Shown here: piece after piece, positions 17,177 to 26,550 of the stretch
Layout: every line of letters begins with the position of its first letter
Numbering within the stretch: position 1 is the first letter of the stretch
NCBI GenBank assembly: GCA_000145985.1
Contig: CP002098.1
Location: 372,001 to 436,000, forward strand
Source of the DNA: Ignisphaera aggregans DSM 17230
GTDB taxonomy: Archaea > Thermoproteota > Thermoprotei_A > Sulfolobales > Ignisphaeraceae
Reading direction: 5' to 3'
DNA: 64,000 nt
Made by a program: the position numbers and the translations under genes
Notes under the pieces: model-generated
Told to the model about the DNA's origin: nothing
Databases searched by the model: none
What the model saw: the letters and a program-made list of their open reading frames with translations, nothing else

Positions 17177-17404
17177 CTATTGGCTACATAATTCCAACAA
17201 TAATTTTTTCCTCTCCATCGAAGGTGTTTTACATATGGTTCCATCTATTATTAGATTTGATATAATTTTTCTAAGTATTAATCCATCAATATATATACCA
17301 TAGACATTTTCAACAATATCTCTAAGTTCTTCAAAACTTAGCCTAGGTCTATTCCTAAGTATCTCTATAACTATTCTCTGAACACTGTCCTCTGAAATAC
17401 TCAT
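17177..17404 (-). CDS. small winged-helix-like protein
   Basis: The 75-residue protein has helix pattern and size like a single winged-helix domain (RIVIEILRNRPRLSFEELRDIV, then a wing-like C-terminus). It starts 50 nt inside the end of the radical SAM gene on the same strand, so translation is probably coupled. No family is recognised. It could regulate or assist the radical SAM enzyme, which is inference from position. Confidence 0.55.
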   Translation of the reverse strand: MSISEDSVQRIVIEILRNRPRLSFEELRDIVENVYGIYIDGLILRKIISNLIIDGTICKTPSMERKKLLLELCSQ

Positions 17405-18197
17405 CTATTTCCAATCCTCTAAGAACTCTCCTTAATCTCTTATCTATCGCAATCCAAGGTTTTAAACCTTTTCTACATAGTCTATCCATATTTGATCTAT
17501 ATAGAAATACTATCTCCATCTCTATTCTATCAATAATATTCTTGTCTATGTCTAGTAATCTCTCTAGCAGTAGTGATGTAGAAGAAGTTTTACAGAAGCT
17601 TATCGGTATAACAACTCTAGTATCTATACTATAATCAACTAGATTCTTTATCCCCATTAGCTGATAGCTATAGAAATTCTTATCTGCACCTGTAACAATA
17701 CTAAACTCTTCTTCGGAACACCCCTTTAGAGAAACTCTAACAGTTATAAAATCATTATAATTAACTAGTTCTCTAATAATATCTGGCTTATATCCAAGTA
17801 GAATACCGTTGGTCTCTATAATAAATCTTCCAATGTCTCTAATGCCCATGGACACTAGATTCTCTAAAACTTGTAACAGATGTGTATATGCTAATGTAGG
17901 TTCACCACCTGTAATCCTTATAAATCTATACCTATTCTCTCTAGCTATTGTCATAAGTTTATGGGCAACATCATAAGGGCTATAGAAAACTCCTATACTT
18001 CTATACATAGAATTAATCCTATAGCTCCAACAATATATACACATAAGATTACATCCAACTACATCAGCTGTAGAAGAACCTCCATAGAATTTTGTAGCTC
18101 TAAAACGATAATACTTTCTATAGATAGTACCATTAACATCCATAGAGATGGACTTTTCAACAATATTCCCAATATCTATAGGGTTATAACCCTTCAT
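17355..18197 (-). CDS. radical SAM protein
   Basis: The radical SAM cluster motif CNLMCIYC gives C49, C53 and C56, which bind a 4Fe-4S cluster and S-adenosylmethionine. A TGGEPT motif follows near residue 96, and an ETNG strand near 128-131. Layout resembles activating-enzyme or NrdG/QueE-like proteins of 280 residues, and the reaction is unknown. It is divergent from the second radical SAM gene at 18292 across a 94-nt promoter gap. The 3' end overlaps the small winged-helix gene by 50 nt. Confidence 0.82.
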   Translation of the reverse strand: MKGYNPIDIGNIVEKSISMDVNGTIYRKYYRFRATKFYGGSSTADVVGCNLMCIYCWSYRINSMYRSIGVFYSPYDVAHKLMTIARENRYRFIRITGGEPTLAYTHLLQVLENLVSMGIRDIGRFIIETNGILLGYKPDIIRELVNYNDFITVRVSLKGCSEEEFSIVTGADKNFYSYQLMGIKNLVDYSIDTRVVIPISFCKTSSTSLLLERLLDIDKNIIDRIEMEIVFLYRSNMDRLCRKGLKPWIAIDKRLRRVLRGLEIDEYFRGQCSENSYRDT

Positions 18198-18291
18198 ATC
18201 ACTACACTATAAGCCTTAATATATATATTTCCTAAAACATAAATCTATGATATAGACAATAAATATTATTATAAGTGATGTGTAGAGTGCT

Positions 18292-19416
18292 ATGGGGATA
18301 ATAACAAGGGTTTTAGAAGAGAAAATGAATATTGTTAAGAAATTGGAGGAGATCCTTGAGAAGAGCTCTATAGATAAAGCATTGTCTGATCCCCATAGCT
18401 ATAGAAAGCCAAGGCCTTGTGGAATAACAATTCATACAGGTATAGGATGTAGCTATAGATGTTCCTACTGCTATATATATGACATGGGTTTTCCAGCAAC
18501 AGTAAAACCATATCCTCTAAATCATCTTGAAATTGTATATGCATTAGCAAGAAATCCATATGTAGTACCAGGATATACGCTAGCTGCTTATGGATCTGTA
18601 ACAGAACCTTTTCTCAATGAGACAAGAGATTTAGCATTAGAGTATATAGAGAGTATTTATAGATGGCTAAGGCTTATGAGCCAAATCTCAACTAAGGGTC
18701 TACTCACTGCTGAAATCATTAAAAGAATAAAATCAGCTGAACCAAATATAAGTATCTTGATAACTATAGTAACCATAGATAGATATAGAGATCTAGAACC
18801 CTATGCACCCAATCCTATTGATAGAATACAATATGCAGCTGAAGCATCTAGACAAGGTCTACATATATCTCTATTCATAAGACCTATAATACCAACAGTA
18901 ACAGATAGAGAGATTAACAATATTCTCAAAATCGCTATAGAGAACAACATAAACAATATTGTTCTAGGTTCTCTAAGGGTAACACAAAGTATAATAGATA
19001 GACTTTGGATAAAAGGTATCGATATAGATGAAATTCTTAGAAGAATGCCGAGAAAACCCATGAGAAAAAATGAGCAGATAACTATTGAGAGTAGAGATTT
19101 AAAGGAGAAGATAGAGAAAATAGCTCAAGACCTAGGTTTTAATATATATCCCTCAGCATGTTCTGCAAACATATATTCACATAAATCCTATTGTAATGCA
19201 TGTAGATATGGTCCCTGTGGATATAGGGAATCTGATGTTAAGATATATGAAGATGATATTAGAGATTTTCTAGAGTATAAAGGAATAAAGGTGAAGCATA
19301 TAGGTATTAGTGAAAAGCATATTGAAATCGTATTAAAGTACTCTAGGAAGAAAGATATTGAAAATATAAAGTCTGTTATTAGAGATATAGCAAAAAGGGA
19401 GGTTATTATTAGATAA
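18292..19416 (+). CDS. SplB-like radical SAM protein with extra C-terminal Cys cluster
   Basis: The motif GCSYRCSYCY gives C53, C57 and C60 for the radical SAM cluster. The region GYTLAAYGSVTEPF resembles the second strand of spore photoproduct lyase-like proteins. After the barrel, near residues 291-311, a set of cysteines (CSANIYSHKSYCNACRYGPCG) may bind a second Fe-S cluster or zinc. The reaction is unknown. It is divergent from another radical SAM gene, and both could be controlled from the shared gap. Confidence 0.8.
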   Translation: MGIITRVLEEKMNIVKKLEEILEKSSIDKALSDPHSYRKPRPCGITIHTGIGCSYRCSYCYIYDMGFPATVKPYPLNHLEIVYALARNPYVVPGYTLAAYGSVTEPFLNETRDLALEYIESIYRWLRLMSQISTKGLLTAEIIKRIKSAEPNISILITIVTIDRYRDLEPYAPNPIDRIQYAAEASRQGLHISLFIRPIIPTVTDREINNILKIAIENNINNIVLGSLRVTQSIIDRLWIKGIDIDEILRRMPRKPMRKNEQITIESRDLKEKIEKIAQDLGFNIYPSACSANIYSHKSYCNACRYGPCGYRESDVKIYEDDIRDFLEYKGIKVKHIGISEKHIEIVLKYSRKKDIENIKSVIRDIAKREVIIR

Positions 19417-19435
19417 TGTTATGATTGTTATTAAA

Positions 19436-20413
19436 CTATCTATTCTTATAATCTAGATCCTCTCTCATGAGGTGTTGCGAACATAGACATTCTCTTAGAT
19501 ATCCAAGTGCAGAATTCTCTATATAGTATTGATCCTTTATCGGTATCATCTCAAGATTATCCCTATATCTATATCCATAGCTAGACATATAGAAGTTTCT
19601 ATTTATTATAAAACCAATTGTTCCTGTATCCGCATTACATATAAATATCTTTTTCCCATATAGCTCCTGGAGCTCTATATAGCTTACCAAATAGTTTTTA
19701 TAGTCAACACCACATTTCTTCGCTTCATAGATAGTTGGAGATGGTACTACAAGAAATATCCTTTTATTATTTAATATAGCTTTCTTTAAAAGATTCTCTA
19801 TACTACTTAGAGTATTATTGTCAATGCATGGTAGAAGGAATATTATTTCCCCAATAGCATTTAGATTATTCTCAATCTCTTTTATAACATCCATAGCTAT
19901 TGTTGATCTAATATTGAGTTGTATAGGTTTGAAAAGCTTATCTATAGTACTAACTATTAGTGGCATTGCTATTGTTTTTGGTATTATGGCTTTCTTATAC
20001 CTAATACCCTCCCTATATCCAGATTCATAGTATATTATTGATGAGATATCTCCTAGAACAATAGATAAAAGTATTTCAACATCAAAACACTCAGAATATA
20101 CATTAATGTTTGTCCCATCATCATATATAGATAGCTTTATTCTTGGCCCACGCTCTCTACATAACGATAAAAGATTTCCACATATATGAGAATCGACATG
20201 AGCATCGATAAAACTCTTGAAGTCATTGTGATAAAGCTTCATAAGTGCACCACTTGCTTCAAGTGGATATACCCTCAATATATCTACTATAATGTTTTTT
20301 GCTATTGCTAATGGGTCTTCAGATAGATTTATCTTTTGTCTACAGTATGCTTCTTCTACAATAAATTTATTTTCCCTAAATATATATTCTATTGGTATGC
20401 CTCTGAAGCTCAA
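19436..20413 (-). CDS. unknown protein, weak PLD-like C-terminal fold
   Basis: The 325-residue protein has no membrane segment. The C-terminal half has the strand-helix order of phospholipase D-like nucleases (EIIFLLPCIDNNTLSSIENL, then KRIFLVVPS, then KKIFICNADTGTIGFIINRN), but the HxK motif is absent, so nuclease activity is doubtful. Scattered cysteines (including CLCSQH near the end) could bind metal. It is the last of three same-strand genes (20964, 20677, 20413) separated by 3-26 nt, one of which encodes a zinc finger. Function unknown. Confidence 0.62.
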   Translation of the reverse strand: MSFRGIPIEYIFRENKFIVEEAYCRQKINLSEDPLAIAKNIIVDILRVYPLEASGALMKLYHNDFKSFIDAHVDSHICGNLLSLCRERGPRIKLSIYDDGTNINVYSECFDVEILLSIVLGDISSIIYYESGYREGIRYKKAIIPKTIAMPLIVSTIDKLFKPIQLNIRSTIAMDVIKEIENNLNAIGEIIFLLPCIDNNTLSSIENLLKKAILNNKRIFLVVPSPTIYEAKKCGVDYKNYLVSYIELQELYGKKIFICNADTGTIGFIINRNFYMSSYGYRYRDNLEMIPIKDQYYIENSALGYLRECLCSQHLMREDLDYKNR

Positions 20414-20416
20414 TAT

Positions 20417-20677
20417 CTATTCCTCTTCTACGGGTTCTGCACCAAGATATTCCTCTGCAAGTTTATCAGCTTCACTATCTGTAGCTTCTCTATAGCTATT
20501 CTTTATCCTATTAATAGTCTCAGAAGCTTTCATTATCTCTGAAGCTTTTACTAGATAGATATTTCCTTCCCAATCCTCAAAGAATACTGCATAGATTTTT
20601 CTTGTGTCATCTACAACTACATGTATACATGGAGGTTCTAAACATTCATACTTATTCCTCTGCATGGGCTTTCCCAA
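20417..20677 (-). CDS. small hypothetical protein
   Basis: The 86-residue soluble protein is acidic at the C-terminus (EYLGAEPVEEE) and has a beta-rich first half (HVVVDDTRKIYAVFFEDWEG) and a helical second half. No family is recognised. It lies 3 nt upstream of the 325-residue gene and 26 nt downstream of the zinc-finger gene, so all three are probably one operon. The start might be Met5 instead of Met1. Confidence 0.6.
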   Translation of the reverse strand: MGKPMQRNKYECLEPPCIHVVVDDTRKIYAVFFEDWEGNIYLVKASEIMKASETINRIKNSYREATDSEADKLAEEYLGAEPVEEE

Positions 20678-20703
20678 CTACCTCTAGATCTATATTACTA
20701 TAG

Positions 20704-20964
20704 CTATTCTGATTCTAACAGCTCCTCTAATTCATCACTATGATTCTTAAGTATATGTGAAACAAATGCGGAGGGTCTTAAGAAGTTTTTTCCACAGAAT
20801 GGACATACTCTTAAACCTCTATAGGGCTTAAGCTTCTCTATAACCTTAGAAGCAGAGGAGTATTTCTCAAAATAGTGTCTATATCCAAAAGTTGGAGATA
20901 ATCCAGCAAGCCATCGAGCAATAGATCTTAGAACCTTATCTCTATCTCTATGATTAAGAGCCAT
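20704..20964 (-). CDS. C2H2 zinc-finger protein
   Basis: The 86-residue protein has a basic helical N-terminal half and a C2H2-type finger (CPFCGKNFLRPSAFVSHILKNH) near residues 54-75, followed by an acidic end. Small archaeal C2H2 proteins can bind DNA or RNA. It is the first gene of the three-gene operon and is divergent from the gene at 21058; the gap has A/T tracts suitable for promoters in both directions. Confidence 0.72.
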   Translation of the reverse strand: MALNHRDRDKVLRSIARWLAGLSPTFGYRHYFEKYSSASKVIEKLKPYRGLRVCPFCGKNFLRPSAFVSHILKNHSDELEELLESE

Positions 20965-21057
20965 AAAGACACCTAAATCTTAGTCTACTTATACTAGCTA
21001 AATTATTTAAATTTTTTTGTGTAAAATGTTATCATAGACTAGGAGGGCTCCTCTAAT

Positions 21058-21522
21058 GTGAGGAAAATGTTTAGGGATATATTAAATAGACTTAGGGGGA
21101 AGAGAGTAGATATATCATCAATGGATAGAGAATCTCTACAGATTGTATATAGAATTCTATATGATGTTAGAATAGACCTTGTTGAAGCATTCTATAAGAT
21201 TAAGGATAGAAGATTGAGAGATATATACGACCCCTTCTCTATGTTGATGCTAAAACTAGATAAGCTTATACAATATCTAAGAAGAATCTTAGGAGAACCC
21301 CTCTATGCAAAATATGATAGACTTTCACAAGAGGATATAGAGAATTATATTTATAAATTACCACTAGAGTTATCAATAACTCTAAGAAACCTTATACATA
21401 ATTCTAGAATGCTCAAGGACTTTGCATCAAGTTCTGCAACATATTATCTAAAATCAATGTTAAGTAATATAGATGATGAGGTAGAGGATATAGCAAAACA
21501 TATAGACTCTATTATAAAATGA
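21058..21522 (+). CDS. hypothetical all-helical protein
   Basis: The 154-residue protein is charged and mainly helical, without membrane segments or recognised motifs. The GTG at 21058 is preceded at 10 nt by AGGAGGG (21041-21047), a strong Shine-Dalgarno, which decides it against ATG 21067. The Shine-Dalgarno sits in the near-palindrome AGGAGGGCTCCT. Function unknown. Confidence 0.62.
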   Translation: MRKMFRDILNRLRGKRVDISSMDRESLQIVYRILYDVRIDLVEAFYKIKDRRLRDIYDPFSMLMLKLDKLIQYLRRILGEPLYAKYDRLSQEDIENYIYKLPLELSITLRNLIHNSRMLKDFASSSATYYLKSMLSNIDDEVEDIAKHIDSIIK

Positions 21523-21686
21523 ATTAAGATATAAACAGCTATCTAATAATATTTAACCAATTATATGAATCAATATGGCATTGACCATATATTTTACTGT
21601 GAAATTGATTCTAATTAAGATATTAACTTTTTGTGAGTAAAACTATTATATCTGGTCAGAGAGCACTTTGTCGAAAGGGCATCATT

Positions 21687-23789
21687 ATGTTAAGGATATT
21701 AGGTAATACAAGTATTAAATTATTGGTGACTTTGGTATTAATATCATTAATAATATTGTCTTCCAATATTCTAACATTAAATAGTTTTAGTATTGTTGAT
21801 GAATCTAGACATGTAGTTATAGTTGCTGTTTCAACACTTCCAAATGGTTCTTATACTGGTGTTTCTGCTGATCTATATGTAAGGGTTGTATGTCCTGGGA
21901 GTGGCCATGTATATGTAGAGACATATCCTCTAAGTGAAATAGATTTACAAGCTTCTACAAGGATAGCTGCATTGGTAGCGAGTCAGATAGCTAATAGAAG
22001 TTTCTATAGCTGTGATTTCTTTACATCAATAAAATCTGATAGCCCTATAATAGGAGGTCCTAGTGCAAGTGGTGTAACAGCAGTAGCATTTACAGCAGCT
22101 TTACTGGGAATGCCATTGAATGAATCTATAGTTATGACAGGTATGATAATGCCTGATGGTAGTATAGGTCCTGTAGGTGGATTAAAATACAAGCTTGAGG
22201 CTGCTGCTTCAAGAGGAGCTAAAATATTTCTTGTTCCCTATGGACAGACTACAGATGTAGAATACAGAGTTGTTACTACAAGAAGAGGTCCATTTATATA
22301 TCAACAAATTGTTCCTGTAACAATAGATCTTATATCCTATGGACATCAACTAGGTGTTGAAGTTATACCTGTAGCAAATGTTTATGAAGCTCTTCAGATA
22401 TTTACAAATGGACTATTTAGAGCTCCTACCCCTAGAATAAATACAGAGGTTATTGATAAAGTAAACAATATGCTAAAACCTGTTTTAAGCATATGGATAG
22501 ATAACATCTCTAAACACATCGATAATATCATCAATGAGAGTAAATCTATTGAAAGCAAGGCATTGAATTCTTTCAGTGGATGGACAAGATATTACATTAT
22601 CAATGCACTATCAAATATTGATAACATGATGAATTCATATATAAGTACTGCCAAGAGTTTAGCTGATTCCGGTCAACTATATTCTTCTTCATCATCATAT
22701 TTCTCAGCTCTAATCTATGCATATTGGAGGCTATATCTACTCAAATCAATTCTTAATAATAGTTATATAGCTAACCAGGCTACATCTATTAACAGCTCTA
22801 TTTATAGAATAATCGACAATGTTAATACATATATAATGTATAGACCTATAGTAGATCTCACAACTCTCTCCATAGCTATAAACACTCTTGATAGAGCTTA
22901 TGAAGCTTTAATCTATCTTAATAGATCATTGGCATCTCAAGATATTTTAACATCTTCACAACTATTAGCATACTCATCGGCAAGACTATATACAGCAAAT
23001 CTATGGCTATCACTATTTAATTATAGCTATACAGGGACTGAGATAAGCTCTAGTGATATAGATAATATGTCTATATATGTAGAGGCATTAGCTAGAAATA
23101 TCTATAGCTATATAATCTCATTTTCATCTAGTATACAACTACCCCAGGATATATTCTCAGAGGCTAGCACTAGATATGAAATGATGGTGGAGAGTAAGAG
23201 GAGCTTAGATAAGCTAACCCTGGGCATAAGCTCTATAAGCTATATGTATCTAACATTGATATCAGTATTTACACAGAATCTCGATGCAACAATAGATGCT
23301 CTAAATAGAACTATAGGTATAACACTAACTCTACTAGGAAATGCTATTCCAATAGATGTTCCACTCTATATGGATCTAATAAAAACATATTCTGGGGATA
23401 AACAGACAGCTATATATATGTTAGCAAGGCTATCAATGCTTTTATCAATATACAGAATAATTCATGGAACAGCTATGGGAAGACTCTATACAACAACATC
23501 ACCACAAACAGTACAGCAGTATACAAATGTATGCATAATAACACCTATAACCATATTATCGATATCAACTACAACTATACCTATGTGCATTACAACTACA
23601 ACAAGTCTGTATACATCATCAATATCATCTAGAGAGACAATAACATTAACGATAACACATACTGAAAAAGCTATGGCCACAAATATCTTTCTATTCGATA
23701 TAGTAGCAATAGCAATTCTAACACTTGTTCTAGGGTTATTACTAGGCATCATCATATTTCGTTCTTCAGTAGTGAGAAGATATAGCTAG
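21687..23789 (+). CDS. membrane-anchored Lon-type (S16) serine protease domain protein
   Basis: This is a large surface protein with an S16 protease domain and no ATPase. From the upstream Met (21633; I prefer Met19 at 21687) the order is: membrane anchor about 28-50; S16 domain about 60-265, with catalytic S144 in GGPSASG and K187 in GGLKYKLEAA; a long helical region rich in Ser/Asn/Tyr (about 270-630); a Thr/Ser-rich stretch; a C-terminal helix (about 690-712) and short basic tail. The Ser-Lys dyad is intact, so proteolysis outside the membrane is likely. ATP-independent Lon-like proteins of this build occur in archaea; the substrates are unknown. Confidence 0.82.
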   Translation: MLRILGNTSIKLLVTLVLISLIILSSNILTLNSFSIVDESRHVVIVAVSTLPNGSYTGVSADLYVRVVCPGSGHVYVETYPLSEIDLQASTRIAALVASQIANRSFYSCDFFTSIKSDSPIIGGPSASGVTAVAFTAALLGMPLNESIVMTGMIMPDGSIGPVGGLKYKLEAAASRGAKIFLVPYGQTTDVEYRVVTTRRGPFIYQQIVPVTIDLISYGHQLGVEVIPVANVYEALQIFTNGLFRAPTPRINTEVIDKVNNMLKPVLSIWIDNISKHIDNIINESKSIESKALNSFSGWTRYYIINALSNIDNMMNSYISTAKSLADSGQLYSSSSSYFSALIYAYWRLYLLKSILNNSYIANQATSINSSIYRIIDNVNTYIMYRPIVDLTTLSIAINTLDRAYEALIYLNRSLASQDILTSSQLLAYSSARLYTANLWLSLFNYSYTGTEISSSDIDNMSIYVEALARNIYSYIISFSSSIQLPQDIFSEASTRYEMMVESKRSLDKLTLGISSISYMYLTLISVFTQNLDATIDALNRTIGITLTLLGNAIPIDVPLYMDLIKTYSGDKQTAIYMLARLSMLLSIYRIIHGTAMGRLYTTTSPQTVQQYTNVCIITPITILSISTTTIPMCITTTTSLYTSSISSRETITLTITHTEKAMATNIFLFDIVAIAILTLVLGLLLGIIIFRSSVVRRYS

Positions 23790-23853
23790 GTATTACTTTC
23801 ATAAAAACATAATATATCTTTGAAACAGATATAGATAGATTGGTGGATGAGTT

Positions 23854-25020
23854 TTGTCTACAGTTATATCTATAGCTAGCGAGCCCAAGATCTTAGCAAA
23901 ACCATCTATGAGGATTGGTGAGATTGTTCCCAAGATGAAGGAATATGGTGTTAAGGAGATACCTGTTGTAGATGATGACAATAGGATTATCGGTATTTTG
24001 AGTTATAGGAGGATTGCTGTTAAAGGTGTTGGCAGGGATACAAGAGTTCAAAGTGTTATGGACCCACCGTTCTATTTTGTTGAGGATACTGATATTGATA
24101 GAGCAATAGCATCTATTGTGAATTGGAGAGCTAGAGAGGTTCCAGTAGTTAATGCAAAGGGTATTGTTATAGGTATTGTTTCTAGGAATAATGTTTTAAG
24201 ATATGTTTATGAGAGAGGTTTATTGCCAAGAATAAGAGTTGAAACTATAATGAGTTCTCCACCTATAACTATAAATAAGGATGAGAGTATTGCGAGAGCA
24301 AGATGGCTTATGAATAAGAGTGGTATTTCTAGACTCCCTGTACTGGATGATAATGAGAAGATTGTTGGTGTTATTACTCTAAGTGATATTATTGAGAAGA
24401 TATTTAGTATTAGACTTAGTAGGAGGAAGGGCTATGAATGGATACAGAGTGAGGAATCATTTCTAGCAGCTCCAGTATCAGAATTCATGTCCTCACCACC
24501 TATAGTAGCTCCTCCTGATATAGATGTCTATAAAGCTATGGAGATTCTCCTCAATAACAATATCTCTGGAATTCCAATTACTAGAGGTGATGATAGAGTT
24601 ATAGGTGTTCTTAGTGGTATAGACATACTTAGAAAATATGTTGAATCTCTAGTAGCTTTACAGCCTATTTCAGCCAAGATCTCCAATGCTATCGAAGGTG
24701 ATGAAGCAGTAAGGCTACAGATAGAGAAGCTGGTTAATAATTATCTCTCTAAATTCTCAAGATATTTAAACGTTATAGACTTTAAGATCTCTGTAAAGAC
24801 TCTTACAAAATCAGGTAAAAATGAGTCGAGGGAAGGAAGAAAACAGTTCGATGTAAAGATAAGAGTTGTTACTAGTGCTGGAGCATTTGCATCAGAATCT
24901 ATATGCTGGGATCTACCAACATGTATAAGAGAAGCTCTAGAGATTATTGAAAAAAGGATTAGAAAGAATATTGAGAAAAGAATGTTTAGAGGAAGGATAA
25001 GTACAGAGGAATCTACCTAA
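23854..25020 (+). CDS. four-CBS-domain protein
   Basis: Four CBS motifs lie in tandem over the first 270 residues (around 10-65, 68-125, 130-190 and 205-265) and should form two Bateman modules that bind adenine nucleotides. The last 110 residues form a separate alpha/beta domain ending in a basic helix. The TTG start is preceded by GGTGG. The neighbouring MscS, TrkA and TrkH genes on the other strand suggest, but do not prove, a role in sensing energy or ionic state. The tail overlaps the MscS-like gene by 8 nt. Confidence 0.85.
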   Translation: MSTVISIASEPKILAKPSMRIGEIVPKMKEYGVKEIPVVDDDNRIIGILSYRRIAVKGVGRDTRVQSVMDPPFYFVEDTDIDRAIASIVNWRAREVPVVNAKGIVIGIVSRNNVLRYVYERGLLPRIRVETIMSSPPITINKDESIARARWLMNKSGISRLPVLDDNEKIVGVITLSDIIEKIFSIRLSRRKGYEWIQSEESFLAAPVSEFMSSPPIVAPPDIDVYKAMEILLNNNISGIPITRGDDRVIGVLSGIDILRKYVESLVALQPISAKISNAIEGDEAVRLQIEKLVNNYLSKFSRYLNVIDFKISVKTLTKSGKNESREGRKQFDVKIRVVTSAGAFASESICWDLPTCIREALEIIEKRIRKNIEKRMFRGRISTEEST

Positions 25021-25843
25021 TTATCTCTATAGATGCTCTATATGGTACCTCTCTAGTTATAATTTTAATTAATTCTTCATAGCACTCATTAATCTTTCTA
25101 GGATTGGCAATATCTGCTTCTAACAATAGTGTTACACTCTCATCGTCCACTTCTACAGGTTTTATAGATATGTTCGTCTTATCTATATACTTTGAGCTTT
25201 TCTTAATAATATTAGAAATATCGTTAACTAGCTTTTCTATATCTATACCCTGCCCATGGATATAAAGCTTAGCCATTATATGTGATTGCACCATCTTTAT
25301 AATTACAGATTTTAGAACTATGCTATAGGGAATATAGATATAGTTTCCATGATCAGTTTTAAGAAGCATATACTCTCCCTCTTTAAGTATTGCAGTACCT
25401 TCATAGCTTTTACCACCAAATTCTATACGTACATTATCACCATCATTTATGATACCAGATGAAACTATAAATAAGAATGATATGGAATTCTCTAAGGAAT
25501 TTCTAAGTGAATATATTCCAATGAATATCATTATAAGGAGTATTGCCATAGTAATCCACTTAACTTCAGCAATTGCAAATACAGATGAAAGTAACATAGG
25601 GATAACTATTATCATTGTTGCTATAAGTGCTATCATCTTACCTGTTTCTTCAACTCTCCTACTAATTTTGCCTTTAATCCTTAGACTAGACAATGCTCTT
25701 TTTGTTATAGTATATACTACAACAATTATTGTTATTGCTAAAGCTATATAAAGTAGTACATCGAGTGGTATTGGAAGTGTTATGTTTAGACTATCCAAGT
25801 TCACACCACTATAGATAACAATGTTACAGCTACAATATTCCAC
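25013..25843 (-). CDS. MscS-like mechanosensitive channel
   Basis: Three membrane helices (about 25-46, 68-90 and 93-113) precede a conserved MscS-type segment, with a pore-helix-like stretch (IVSSGIINDGDNVRIEFGG) and a beta domain with YIPYSIVLKSVI, the counterpart of the family's IPNS motif. A C-terminal alpha/beta domain follows. It should release osmolytes on hypo-osmotic shock. It overlaps trkA by 14 nt and is probably in the same transcript as the potassium system. Length 276 aa is typical of short MscS proteins. Confidence 0.75.
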   Translation of the reverse strand: MEYCSCNIVIYSGVNLDSLNITLPIPLDVLLYIALAITIIVVVYTITKRALSSLRIKGKISRRVEETGKMIALIATMIIVIPMLLSSVFAIAEVKWITMAILLIMIFIGIYSLRNSLENSISFLFIVSSGIINDGDNVRIEFGGKSYEGTAILKEGEYMLLKTDHGNYIYIPYSIVLKSVIIKMVQSHIMAKLYIHGQGIDIEKLVNDISNIIKKSSKYIDKTNISIKPVEVDDESVTLLLEADIANPRKINECYEELIKIITREVPYRASIEIIR

Positions 25844-26474
25844 TTATTTCCTTTAACTTATTTGTTTTAGTGTAAATAACTATTTTATCTCCTTCCCTCA
25901 ATACATAATCCTTGGCATTGTCTGTATTCAAAATATTTCCATCTCTTGTTAATACAATTAGTATCTTAGTATTTTCATCAAATAATTCCTTAATATTCTT
26001 ACCTATGTATTGCTTTAATTTATTTGTGTCTATGACAGCTATAACATTCTCATTATCTATATAGATATAGCTAATATTGTGCATTTTTTCAATAATTTTT
26101 GATGCTATTTCATCACTTCTAACAATGACTTCACTCACTATTTCTAGTTCTTTTATAACATCAGCAATTTTTCTATTAGATACTATAGCTATGATTCTAG
26201 GTACGCCAAGTTTTTTTGCATACATACAAACAATAACATTTATTGTATCCTGAGGATGTGCAGCAATAACCATATCTGCCTTATGGAGACCTACCTCGAC
26301 GTAAATATTGAAATTCAATAGATCTCCTAGAAAACTTGCTACATCGAATTCTCTTCTTAGGTTCTCAATACGATTCTTATCATCATCTATAATCATTACT
26401 TCGTGATCCTCTCTAATAAACTCTTTTATTATATTTTTTACCTCTTCTGGAGCTCCGATAAATGCTATTTTCAT
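25830..26474 (-). CDS. trkA: TrkA-type potassium uptake regulator
   Basis: An RCK/TrkA-N domain (about residues 1-125 from Met at 26474) is followed by a TrkA-C domain. The nucleotide-binding loop is IGAPEEV, degenerate compared with GxGxxG, with the acidic strand end IIDDD retained. The open frame begins at 26513, but Met14 (26474) starts right at the first strand (MKIAFIGAP) and is preferred. It should gate TrkH in response to nucleotides. It lies 37-76 nt downstream of trkH on the same strand. Confidence 0.85.
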   Translation of the reverse strand: MKIAFIGAPEEVKNIIKEFIREDHEVMIIDDDKNRIENLRREFDVASFLGDLLNFNIYVEVGLHKADMVIAAHPQDTINVIVCMYAKKLGVPRIIAIVSNRKIADVIKELEIVSEVIVRSDEIASKIIEKMHNISYIYIDNENVIAVIDTNKLKQYIGKNIKELFDENTKILIVLTRDGNILNTDNAKDYVLREGDKIVIYTKTNKLKEISGIL

Positions 26475-26550
26475 ATCACACACTATTTCTTTTAATATAC
26501 TTATTATCAACATTTAAATTTTTATGATACATAAACCTTAAGTATTATGT

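Noticed and set aside
18270-18285. GTGATGT as a C box before the radical SAM gene at 18292
   Set aside because: No CTGA follows at guide distance; it lies in the leader of the gene.
21531-21632. Nested inverted repeats (GAATCAAT/ATTGATTC and ATATGG/CCATAT) before the Lon-like gene as a riboswitch
   Set aside because: Stems are short and AT-rich, and no known aptamer pattern is visible.
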